A stretch of 64,000 nt of DNA, from NCBI GenBank assembly GCA_028704385.1, contig JAQVLA010000010.1, positions 1 through 64,000 of the forward strand, given 5' to 3'. Position 1 is the first letter of the stretch. Each line of letters opens with the position of its first letter. Shown here one piece after another: positions 55,417 through 63,094 of the stretch. The notes beneath the pieces were generated by a model. The model was not told the DNA's origin, searched no databases, and worked only from the letters and a program-made list of their open reading frames with translations. This DNA is from Bacteroidales bacterium. Its GTDB lineage: Bacteria; Bacteroidota; Bacteroidia; Bacteroidales; F082. Both the position numbers and the translations under genes were made by a program.

Positions 55417-56466
55417 ATGTTAAAAGCACGTTACATTTATCATCCTTTGCATTTTAAACGGCCTGCCGGCACTTCACGTGGCGTGCTACAACACAAGGCA
55501 TCATGGTTTCTTGAGGTTTGGGACGCTGATAATCCTGCTGTACGGGGAACCGGAGAAGTTAGCCTTATCCCCGGTCTTACTTTAGACAATGAAAATGAAA
55601 TCCCTGATGAGCTGAGAGACTTATGCGAAAATCCTGACGGTTATCTATCGTGGATCACTGAAAAAGGAGATCGGTTTCCTGCCATGCGTTTTGCCATTGA
55701 AACAGCCTTATCTGACCTGCAAAATGGTGGCAAAAAAATTTTCGCTCATAATGCCTTTACTGAAGGGAAAACCGGTATTCCAATTAATGGCCTGATCTGG
55801 ATGGGGAATCCCGATTTTATGCAAAGTCAGATTCGTGAGAAGCTCGAAACCGGTTTTAATTGTATCAAAATTAAAGTTGGTGCCATAGATTTTGAGCAGG
55901 AAATTGAATTGATTAAACAACTCAGAAATAAATACAGTGCTAAAATAATCGAAATCCGACTGGATGCCAACGGAGCTTTTAGCAAAGAGGACGCGCTTCA
56001 AAAGCTAAACAAATTAGCTGTTTTTGATATCCATTCCATCGAGCAACCCATCAAAGCCGGGCAAATGGAAGTTATGGCTGATTTATGCCAAAAAACGCCA
56101 ATTCCGATAGCCCTTGATGAAGAATTAATTGGAATAAAATCAACTCAAATCAACAATTTGCTCGACACTATCAAGCCACACTATGTTATTTTAAAGCCTA
56201 GTCTGCTGGGAGGTTTTTCCATTTCAGAAGCATGGATCGCCACTGCAATAAAACGCCAAATCGGTTGGTGGGCAACTTCGGCACTGGAGTCGAATATCGG
56301 TCTGAATGCAATTGCACAATGGGTCTTCGAAAAAAAATCGGACATGCCACAAGGCCTGGGAACCGGACAACTTTACACCAATAATATCACGTCTCCACTC
56401 GAAATCAGAGATGCCAGGCTTTACTATAACCCTGAAAAATACTGGCAAAACAGTTTCGGAAAATGA
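55417..56466 (+). CDS. menC: o-succinylbenzoate synthase MenC
   Basis: 349 residues of the enolase superfamily, dehydrating SHCHC to o-succinylbenzoate. The catalytic Lys pair is in CIKIKVG, the metal ligands are in IRLDANGAF, IEQPI and ALDEEL, and the second Lys is in VILKPSLLGG. TSALESNIGLNAIAQW near the end is typical of MenC. Its last codons overlap the menE start (ATGA). Confidence 0.92.
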   Translation: MLKARYIYHPLHFKRPAGTSRGVLQHKASWFLEVWDADNPAVRGTGEVSLIPGLTLDNENEIPDELRDLCENPDGYLSWITEKGDRFPAMRFAIETALSDLQNGGKKIFAHNAFTEGKTGIPINGLIWMGNPDFMQSQIREKLETGFNCIKIKVGAIDFEQEIELIKQLRNKYSAKIIEIRLDANGAFSKEDALQKLNKLAVFDIHSIEQPIKAGQMEVMADLCQKTPIPIALDEELIGIKSTQINNLLDTIKPHYVILKPSLLGGFSISEAWIATAIKRQIGWWATSALESNIGLNAIAQWVFEKKSDMPQGLGTGQLYTNNITSPLEIRDARLYYNPEKYWQNSFGK

Positions 56467-57521
56467 AAACTTACAACCAGATAAAAATAAACGGAAAGGT
56501 ATACTCACCGCTCACTATCCAAAATCTGACAAAGGATTTTCCTTCCGAATTAAGCATGGAAGTACTGGATTTCATGCAATTATGGTACAATGAGGAAAAG
56601 ACGATCACGCAACAAAGTTCCGGATCAACAGGTCCGCCCAAATTAGTTAAACTCAAAAAAGAAGCTTTGATTGTAAGTGCCGAAATGACGGGCAACTATT
56701 TTGGTCTTCGGGCAGGAATGAATGCCTTGCTCTGTTTATCACCAAAGTATATTGCAGGTAAAATGATGATCCTGAGAGCTTTGGTGTGGGGAATGAATCT
56801 TATTCCGGGCAAAACCGACAGCAATCCGGTAAAAGACCTCAACGATCCAATTGATTTTGCTGCAATGGTTCCGCTTCAGGTGGCAAAAATATTGGAACAA
56901 AATCCTGAAAAGTTTAACAATTTCAAAACCATTATCATTGGCGGGAGTGCGATACCTGTAGCATTGGAGAAACAACTTTGCAACTTTAAAACTGATTTTT
57001 ATCACACTTATGGCATGTCTGAGACCATGAGTCATATTGCTTTAAGGAAAATTAGTGATACTCCGTTGGAAAGCATTTTTAAACCTTTGCCCGGAATTCA
57101 ATTAACACGGGATAAAAGAGGTTGTCTGGTTATCGAGGCTGAGGGGCTGGGCATCAAAAAATTAATCACCAACGATTTGGTTGAATTGCTTCCTGATCAA
57201 AACTTTCGGATATTAGGTCGTTGGGATGAGGTAATTATCAGTGCCGGCCTGAAAATTCATCCTCAACTGGTCGAGCAAAAGCTGTCACAATACCTTAATA
57301 AAGCATTTGTACTGATTGGAAAAGTCCATAAAACAGCCGGTGAAATTGCCGTCCTGGTTATTGAGGACCAACCAGCTACCGCTCATATTTTTAAGTATTG
57401 GCAATTACTCGAAAAAGTTTTGGAATCCGCCGAAATGCCCAGAGAACTTTGTTTCGTGAAATCAATTCCTCAGCTACCAAGCGGTAAACCAGACCGCAAA
57501 TTAGTTCAAAAAACTATTTAA
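56463..57521 (+). CDS. menE: o-succinylbenzoyl-CoA ligase MenE (short form)
   Basis: 352 residues, an ANL-family acyl-CoA ligase. P-loop QSSGSTGPPKLVKLKK (about 50-65), YGMSETMSHIALR and ILGRWDEVIISAGLKIHP are all present, and the C-terminal Lys is in LPSGKPDRK. It is about 100 residues shorter than the E. coli enzyme at the N-terminus, as usual for Bacteroidota MenE. Last gene of the men run; no terminator hairpin was recognised before the next promoter. Confidence 0.92.
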   Translation: MKTYNQIKINGKVYSPLTIQNLTKDFPSELSMEVLDFMQLWYNEEKTITQQSSGSTGPPKLVKLKKEALIVSAEMTGNYFGLRAGMNALLCLSPKYIAGKMMILRALVWGMNLIPGKTDSNPVKDLNDPIDFAAMVPLQVAKILEQNPEKFNNFKTIIIGGSAIPVALEKQLCNFKTDFYHTYGMSETMSHIALRKISDTPLESIFKPLPGIQLTRDKRGCLVIEAEGLGIKKLITNDLVELLPDQNFRILGRWDEVIISAGLKIHPQLVEQKLSQYLNKAFVLIGKVHKTAGEIAVLVIEDQPATAHIFKYWQLLEKVLESAEMPRELCFVKSIPQLPSGKPDRKLVQKTI

Positions 57522-57548
57522 TCCCTTAACTTTGACCTGTCATTTATT

Positions 57549-57556
57549 TACTTTTG
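57549..57556 (+). promoter_or_regulatory. -7 promoter box for the FG-GAP gene
   Basis: TACTTTTG matches TAnnTTTG, 48 bp before the start at 57605. Confidence 0.5.
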
Positions 57557-57604
57557 CGAAATCCTTAAAGGATTTCACAAATAATAACCCTAAAAACAAA
57601 TCAA

Positions 57605-59641
57605 ATGAAAAATATTTACTTATTGATGCTGTTAAGTTTAGGTTTAATTATGCAATCCCATGGCCAACAAGCATTTAAAGCCTATCTAAATGAATCTGGA
57701 CAAGTAATGACCCAAGCTGTTGATGTGGACAACAACCTCAATAAAACCTCTGTTTTGGAACAGCTTCCGGGTTTCCCCAAAAAAATGGAAGCCAGTCCCA
57801 ATTTTAAAAATTTCAGGGGTGTAACCCTTGCTGACATTGATCAGGATGGGCAGGATGAAATATTGGCTGCTTCGTTCAACCGGCTTAATGTATATAAAGG
57901 AGATGGTAGTTTGCTCTGGCAGAAAAGCCTTACCGGAACAGCCATTTATCCTCCGGCGGTAGCTGATATGGACGGAAATGGCACTATCGGAATTGTATGT
58001 GTTACAGGTGGCGTTCCAAACAACGGCAGAGTTTACTACCTGGACGCAGTAGGAAACGACATCAGTGGCTGGCCCCTGAGTTTCGAAAGCCATTGGATCA
58101 TTTGTGGTCCGGTGATTGCCGACATGAATGGTGACGACCAATGTGAAATAATCGTACAAACACGTACTTCCAACAATTTGCATATTCTTAATCAGGATGG
58201 AAGCAGCTTTGGTGCCAACTGGCCGCAAACCCTTGATGGCACTCCAGCCATTACGCCATCAGTGGCCGACATCAACAACGATGGCGTTATGGATATAATA
58301 ACAGCCATTTCTGATGGCACAATGTACGCCTTTGATGCCAGCGGCAATGCATTAAGTGGATTTCCCATTGCATCTGATAACTACAGTTTTTCGTATCAAT
58401 CACCTCTGCTTGTTGATTTTGACGGAACCGGAAACTTGAGTATCGTTGGCTCAACACATGGAGATGTGCCCAAATTTTATGCCCGCGAATCGGATGGCAG
58501 TTATCGTGCGGGTTGGCCTGTTGCCGTGCCCGAAAACTACTGGACCTATTCGCCACCAACAGTGGTTGACCTGAATGGGGATGGCAATTACAGTATATTC
58601 ATGAGCAGACCCACTGGCGAAGATGCGGCTCCAATGCTTTACGGTTTCAATCCTGATGGCAGCATGATGGATAACTTCCCCATCACAAAATCGGGAGGTT
58701 TGGAAGGATTTATCAGTGTGGCCGACATCGATGCCGATGGAGAACACGAACTGATTTTTGGAAGTAATCTGATGATTGAGGGGATGGGATTTATTCATGC
58801 CTATAAAATGGACGGAAGCGGTGAATTGGAAGGATTTCCGCTAAGGCCAACCGGTTTCACCTTTATGAATGGAGCCAACCTTGGAGATATTGATGGAGAT
58901 GGTTTAGTTGATCTCGTGGCCTTATCCTATGAACAAAATTTCTCACCTACCGATTCAGTGTTTATTAATGCATATCGCCTGGAAGTTGACATAGAAACTG
59001 CCAACATCTTAGCCGGAACTTACAAGGGATCAAACGATCACAGCGGACATATCACAATGCCAGAAGCATATGCTTCCATTCTTGTCGATCCTGAGGAAAT
59101 CACACAAAGCTGGTCGGGAAATGAAATTTATTGCAGCGATTTATCAATTAGCAACACAGGTGATGCCGAACTGGAATTCGACATCGAAACCAATTATTTG
59201 CGCGATAACTGGATCACTGTAAACCCGACAAGCGCATCGATTCTGCCCGGCGAAAGTTTATTGGTCGAAGTTTGTCTGGATGCCACCGAACTGCAAAATG
59301 GGATGTATCAGGCCGAACTGCTTGTCAACAGCAATGATCCTGTGAATCCGCAACTTATTATTCCGGTAAATCTGTTTATTACTGTTGGAACAGTTGAAAT
59401 GAACTCCAAAAAATTAACCGTGTATCCTAATCCTACCAAGGGGATTATTCAACTAAAACTAGAAGAAAATGCCTCTATATTAAAACTTTATAATTTACAA
59501 GGCCAACTTCTGGATGAAATAAATATGGAAGAAAAATCAGAATTACAGCTTGATTTGCAGCCATATCAACAAAATGCACTGATGCTGGAAGTGAAATATC
59601 AAAACGGTGCATTAGCCAGGCAGCTGATTGTTATCAACTAA
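57605..59641 (+). CDS. T9SS-exported FG-GAP/VCBS repeat protein
   Basis: 678 residues. Signal peptide to about 21 (QSHGQ). A beta-propeller of FG-GAP/VCBS repeats carries calcium-loop motifs: DIDQDGQDEI, DMDGNGTIGI, DMNGDDQCEI, DINNDGVMDI, DFDGTGNLSI, DLNGDGNYSI, DIDADGEHEL and DIDGDGLVDL. An Ig-like domain follows (about 490-590, SISNTGDAELEFDIETN), then a T9SS sorting domain (VYPNPTKGIIQLKLEEN to LIVIN). It is probably a surface binding protein, ligand unknown. Own promoter box and terminator. Confidence 0.87.
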   Translation: MKNIYLLMLLSLGLIMQSHGQQAFKAYLNESGQVMTQAVDVDNNLNKTSVLEQLPGFPKKMEASPNFKNFRGVTLADIDQDGQDEILAASFNRLNVYKGDGSLLWQKSLTGTAIYPPAVADMDGNGTIGIVCVTGGVPNNGRVYYLDAVGNDISGWPLSFESHWIICGPVIADMNGDDQCEIIVQTRTSNNLHILNQDGSSFGANWPQTLDGTPAITPSVADINNDGVMDIITAISDGTMYAFDASGNALSGFPIASDNYSFSYQSPLLVDFDGTGNLSIVGSTHGDVPKFYARESDGSYRAGWPVAVPENYWTYSPPTVVDLNGDGNYSIFMSRPTGEDAAPMLYGFNPDGSMMDNFPITKSGGLEGFISVADIDADGEHELIFGSNLMIEGMGFIHAYKMDGSGELEGFPLRPTGFTFMNGANLGDIDGDGLVDLVALSYEQNFSPTDSVFINAYRLEVDIETANILAGTYKGSNDHSGHITMPEAYASILVDPEEITQSWSGNEIYCSDLSISNTGDAELEFDIETNYLRDNWITVNPTSASILPGESLLVEVCLDATELQNGMYQAELLVNSNDPVNPQLIIPVNLFITVGTVEMNSKKLTVYPNPTKGIIQLKLEENASILKLYNLQGQLLDEINMEEKSELQLDLQPYQQNALMLEVKYQNGALARQLIVIN

Positions 59642-59663
59642 ACCTCAAGGTTTTCCAAATGAG

Positions 59664-59695
59664 AGCAGGTAGAAGTTTTTTTTTACCTGCTTTTT
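59664..59695 (+). terminator. Terminator of the FG-GAP gene
   Basis: AGCAGGTA (59664-59671) pairs with TACCTGCT (59684-59691), followed by T4 and C. It sits between convergent genes. Confidence 0.8.
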
Positions 59696-59699
59696 CAAT

Positions 59700-60155
59700 T
59701 TAATTCAGTTGCTTTTTAAAGTCCGTTGCCCAATTGATAATCAATTGAATTTGCGTCTGATCCAAATCGGTTTCACTGTGTAACCATTGATAAGGCCTGG
59801 GCGGCATTTCCTGTTTTTCGAGTACCTCAATCAATTCATCCAGCGCATGGCGTTGCTTATCAGCTTCAAGCAATTTCCAATCGCTAAAATTCAAATGTGA
59901 TTTACCTTCTTTCACATGGTTTGCCAATAACCACGAAACCGGTGCAACACTTCCATACCAGGGATAAGCTGTGCGGTTGGAATGACAATCGTAACATGCC
60001 GATTGCACAAGTGCAACAACCTCAGTAGGTTGTCCGCTTTTATGAAAAATATCATATCGACTGGGATTGTTTTCTATATTTCGCTCAGGGCGAATAAATT
60101 GAATCAGAATAAACAGAACCAGTAATCCAATTAAAATTTTGTGCTTTGTTTTCAT
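59700..60155 (-). CDS. Haem-binding-domain protein, membrane-anchored
   Basis: 151 residues starting at ATG 60155; an in-frame start at 60182 adds only nine polar residues. One N-terminal membrane segment (about 6-21). The single c-type haem motif is ACYDCHSN (Cys54, Cys57, His58), followed by YPWYGSVAPVSWLLANHVKEGK and MPPRPYQWLH, the pattern of the Haem_bd domain family. Haem would be attached on the periplasmic side. Role unknown, possibly electron transfer. Confidence 0.85.
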   Translation of the reverse strand: MKTKHKILIGLLVLFILIQFIRPERNIENNPSRYDIFHKSGQPTEVVALVQSACYDCHSNRTAYPWYGSVAPVSWLLANHVKEGKSHLNFSDWKLLEADKQRHALDELIEVLEKQEMPPRPYQWLHSETDLDQTQIQLIINWATDFKKQLN

Positions 60156-60235
60156 GACAATAAACTTAATTTGATTGATCAAAAGTAATCTAAAATCACA
60201 AGTAATGTTTGTTGATCAAAAGAATCATCAAAACA

Positions 60236-60261
60236 AAAAGCCCTCACCAAAGTGAAGGCTC
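60236..60261 (-). terminator. Terminator of tRNA-Pro
   Basis: On the minus strand AGCCTTCAC pairs with GTGAGGGCT (one wobble) around a TTTG loop, followed by T5. It begins 5 bp after the tRNA end. Confidence 0.8.
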
Positions 60262-60265
60262 TGTG

Positions 60266-60339
60266 TCGGAGCGGCCCGACTCGAACGGGCGACCGCTTGC
60301 ACCCCATGCAAGAATGCTAGCCAACTGCACCACGCCCCG
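60266..60339 (-). tRNA. tRNA-Pro, anticodon GGG
   Basis: A full 74-nt cloverleaf on the minus strand: acceptor CGGGGCG/CGCTCCG (one wobble), D stem GTGC/GCAT, anticodon stem CTTGC/GCAAG with loop ATGGGGT (anticodon GGG, G37), variable CGGTC and T arm GCCCG-TTCGAGT-CGGGC. C1-G72 with discriminator A73 is typical of bacterial tRNA-Pro. CCA is not encoded. Confidence 0.9.
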
Positions 60340-60554
60340 ATTGCGAAAACGCGATGCAAAATTAATACAAACTCAACACTTGCGCAAACAAATTTATACT
60401 GTCGGATAAGCTGACAAAAAATCAGCAAATACTAAATCGCTTAAATATCACTCAATAATGAGCCATCTTGTCAGCCTGATAAGTATTTCTGAACACTATT
60501 TCATCAAATGGCATTATTTTAGCGCTTTCAATCCAAAATTTAAAATTAAGTCAA

Positions 60555-61511
60555 ATGAGTAGTACACCTGAAAAAATTGAATGTCTGATAATCGGCTCCG
60601 GTCCGGCTGGATATACAGCGGCCATCTATGCTGCACGTGCTGATTTAAAGCTAGTTATGTATTTAGGTAGCCAACCAGGCGGCCAGTTGACCACTACCAC
60701 CGAGGTAGAAAATTTCCCTGGATATCCGCAAGGCATCACTGGCCCGGAAATGATGGAAGAGTTAAAAGCGCAAGCCGAACGTTTTGGAACGGACACCCGC
60801 TGGGGAATGATTACAGAAGTTGATACCAGCTCGCGTCCTTTCAGGGTGAAAGATGAAGATGGAAAGGAAATGCTGGCCGAAACACTGATAATTGCAACTG
60901 GTGCCACGGCCAAGTATTTGGGCCTCGAGACGGAAGAAAAATTTAAAGGTGGTGGTGTTTCGGCCTGTGCCACCTGCGATGGGTTTTTTTACAAAGGCAA
61001 AGACGTTGCTGTAGTTGGAGGTGGCGATACAGCTGCCGAAGAAGCCACTTATCTGGCCAAACTCTGTCGGAAAGTTTACCTAATTGTCCGCCGTGACGAA
61101 TTACGTGCTTCCAAAGCCATGCAAAAAAGGGTGTTGAATTCACCAAATATTGAAGTGCTTTGGAACCATAATACCAAAGAGCTTTTTGGAGAAGAAAAGG
61201 GTTTTGTGAAAGCCCTGAAAGGTGCTGTACTCATCAATAATAAAACCCACGAAGAAAAAACCATCGACATCGACGGCTTTTTTGTAGCCATTGGCCATAA
61301 ACCTAATAGTGAACTATTTGCAGGTGTTTTAGACATGGATGAAACAGGTTATATCAAAACAAAACCGGATTCAACGGCAACCAACATACCCGGAATTTTT
61401 GCCTGTGGGGATGTGCAGGATAAGGTATTCAGGCAGGCTGTTACAGCGGCCGGAACCGGATGTATGGCGGCGCTGGAAGCAGAAAGATTTTTAGCCGCTG
61501 AAAACGATTAA
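60555..61511 (+). CDS. trxB: Thioredoxin-disulfide reductase
   Basis: 318 residues. FAD motif IIGSGPAGYTAAIYAARA (about 12-29), redox centre ACATCDG with Cys138 and Cys141, NADPH motif VVGGGDTAAEEA and the second FAD motif GIFACGDVQDKVFRQAVTAAGTGCMAA. It reduces thioredoxin with NADPH in the cytoplasm. Family length is normal. Monocistronic with a terminator. Confidence 0.97.
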   Translation: MSSTPEKIECLIIGSGPAGYTAAIYAARADLKLVMYLGSQPGGQLTTTTEVENFPGYPQGITGPEMMEELKAQAERFGTDTRWGMITEVDTSSRPFRVKDEDGKEMLAETLIIATGATAKYLGLETEEKFKGGGVSACATCDGFFYKGKDVAVVGGGDTAAEEATYLAKLCRKVYLIVRRDELRASKAMQKRVLNSPNIEVLWNHNTKELFGEEKGFVKALKGAVLINNKTHEEKTIDIDGFFVAIGHKPNSELFAGVLDMDETGYIKTKPDSTATNIPGIFACGDVQDKVFRQAVTAAGTGCMAALEAERFLAAEND

Positions 61512-61535
61512 AGCATAAAACTCTTATTATATTTT

Positions 61536-61570
61536 AAGCCGTAAATTTTTCTTATTACGGCTTTTTTTTT
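61536..61570 (+). terminator. Terminator of trxB
   Basis: AAGCCGTAA (61536-61544) pairs with TTACGGCTT (61555-61563), followed by a T-run to 61570. Confidence 0.85.
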
Positions 61571-61604
61571 ATTCCATAACTCATGCCTATACCATCAATA
61601 AGCT

Positions 61605-61612
61605 TACTTTTG
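61605..61612 (+). promoter_or_regulatory. -7 promoter box for the mgtE leader transcript
   Basis: TACTTTTG matches TAnnTTTG. Transcription would start near 61619, about 20 nt before the leader ORF. It lies after the trxB terminator, so mgtE has its own promoter. No clear -33 box. Confidence 0.5.
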
Positions 61613-61638
61613 CACAAATTTTAAAATCGTACAATCTC

Positions 61639-61683
61639 ATGGAAGACGAACCTGATCAGCCTGACCGAAAGAATTTAATTTAA
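61639..61683 (+). CDS. Candidate leader peptide upstream of mgtE
   Basis: A 14-codon frame, ATG 61639 to TAA 61681-61683, encoding MEDEPDQPDRKNLI. Codons 2-9 are acidic residues broken by prolines and then come basic residues. This is the same design as enterobacterial MgtL (starting MEPDPTPLPRRR), whose Glu/Asp/Pro run makes ribosomes fall off at low Mg2+. It ends 4 nt before a hairpin and 59 nt before mgtE. That a magnesium transporter gene follows makes a regulatory leader plausible; translation is not proven. Confidence 0.5.
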   Translation: MEDEPDQPDRKNLI

Positions 61684-61687
61684 ACAT

Positions 61688-61737
61688 GCTGTAAGGGGTG
61701 GTCTCGCACTGCTTACAGCTTAAAAGAGTAAGGAGTG
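61688..61737 (+). promoter_or_regulatory. Two mutually exclusive hairpins controlling the mgtE ribosome-binding site
   Basis: Three segments are visible: decoy GTAAGGGGTG (61691-61700), anti-SD CACTGCTTAC (61707-61716) and SD arm GTAAGGAGTG (61728-61737). The anti-SD pairs with the SD arm in nine of ten positions, hiding AAGGAG (61730-61735). It can instead pair with the decoy as GCTGTAAG/CTTACAGC (8 bp, perfect) plus GTG/CAC inside. Only one hairpin can form. Neither is followed by a U-run, so control would be translational. No M-box riboswitch fold was recognised. Confidence 0.55.
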
Positions 61738-61742
61738 CAATC

Positions 61743-63086
61743 ATGACTGAAATTATTGATCAATTTCAGGAATTAATTTCCGAAAAAGAATGGAAAGCTT
61801 TGCGTCAACAGATCGCTGATATGGATCCTGTGGACGTTTCCGAAATCATTGAAAGCCTTGATGAAGAAGATGATATAATTTTATTCAGGCTTCTGCCAAG
61901 GGAACAGGCTAAAGAAACCTTTCAACATCTTTCTATTGACAAGCAGGAGCAAATGATTGAAGGCCTGGCGCATCACGCGCATAAGCTCTCAAGTCTGCTC
62001 AATGACCTTGACCCCGATGACCGTACTGCCTTTTTTGAAGAACTACCCGGGCAAGTCAGCCAGCGACTGATTCAAATGCTTAGTCCGGAGGAACGCAAGG
62101 TAACCATCAAATTACTTGGCTATCCCGAAGAAAGCATTGGCCGACTAATGACCCCTCATTATGTGAGGGTTAAGCCCGACCACACTGTAGGGCAAACCCT
62201 GGAATACATTAGAAAATACGGCAAAGACTCTGAAACTTTGAATGTAATTTACGTGGTTGACAACCAGATGAAGCTGGTGGATGACATTCGGATCAGAGAT
62301 ATTTTACTGGCTGATCCGGATCAAACTATAAGAGAATTAATGGACGAACGTTTTGTTTCGCTAAGTGCTTTTGATGATCAGGAGTTGGCTGTTCGGGTTT
62401 TTCAGGATCAGGACAGGGTGGCACTTCCGGTTGTAGATACGGAAGGATTATTGCTTGGAATTGTTACTGTGGATGATGTGATGGATGTGTTGGAAGAAGA
62501 AACAACGGAAGACTTTCACAAATTTGGTTCTTTTCAGGATGCTATTGTAAATCCACTGAAAGCTAAAGTAACTTATCTGTATCAGAAGCGAATATTTTGG
62601 CTAACTGTGCTGGTTTTTATGAACGTTTTTTCAGGAGCTGCGATTGCTCATTTCGAAAGCACCATCACTTCTGTTGTTTCGCTGTTGTTTTTTCTGCCCT
62701 TACTTATCGCCAGCAGCGGAAACGCAGGTGCACAATCGGCTACCTTAATGATACGCTCGCTTGCTGTTGGAGATGTTGAAATCAAAGATTGGTTCAGGCT
62801 ACTTGGCAAAGAGATCCTGGTGGCTATGCTTCTGGGCATTACAATGGCTGCCGGAGTAAGTTTGATTGCCAGTTTCAGAGCTCCTGATATCATGCTGGTT
62901 GTTGCACTTACAATGATTCTAACCGTAATAACCGGAAGTGTGATCGGTTTATTATTGCCTTTCGTATTCACACGCCTGCGTCTCGATCCTGCAACGGCAA
63001 GTGCTCCGCTTATCACTTCACTGGCAGATATCAGTGGTGTTTTGATCTACTTCACGCTGGCTACCTGGATCCTTGGCCTTGGATAG
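61743..63086 (+). CDS. mgtE: MgtE-family magnesium transporter
   Basis: 447 residues starting at ATG 61743, 7 nt after AAGGAG; an in-frame GTG at 61698 lies within the hairpin and is rejected. The N-terminal Mg-sensing superhelical domain (about 1-115, LLPREQAKETFQHL, FFEELPGQ), two CBS domains (about 120-240, MTPHYVRVKPDHTV, VDDVMDVLEEET) and a five-helix pore domain (about 270-447) with the signature SGNAGAQSATLMIRSLA and a Pro/Ala-rich last helix are all present. It admits Mg2+ as a gated homodimer. Regulation by the leader region is inferred. Confidence 0.95.
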   Translation: MTEIIDQFQELISEKEWKALRQQIADMDPVDVSEIIESLDEEDDIILFRLLPREQAKETFQHLSIDKQEQMIEGLAHHAHKLSSLLNDLDPDDRTAFFEELPGQVSQRLIQMLSPEERKVTIKLLGYPEESIGRLMTPHYVRVKPDHTVGQTLEYIRKYGKDSETLNVIYVVDNQMKLVDDIRIRDILLADPDQTIRELMDERFVSLSAFDDQELAVRVFQDQDRVALPVVDTEGLLLGIVTVDDVMDVLEEETTEDFHKFGSFQDAIVNPLKAKVTYLYQKRIFWLTVLVFMNVFSGAAIAHFESTITSVVSLLFFLPLLIASSGNAGAQSATLMIRSLAVGDVEIKDWFRLLGKEILVAMLLGITMAAGVSLIASFRAPDIMLVVALTMILTVITGSVIGLLLPFVFTRLRLDPATASAPLITSLADISGVLIYFTLATWILGLG

Positions 63087-63094
63087 CGTAATAT

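Noticed and set aside
61571..61742. M-box (ykoK) magnesium riboswitch before mgtE
   Set aside because: The leader of about 125 nt is too short and I see none of the conserved M-box loops; the two-hairpin arrangement with a leader ORF explains the region better.
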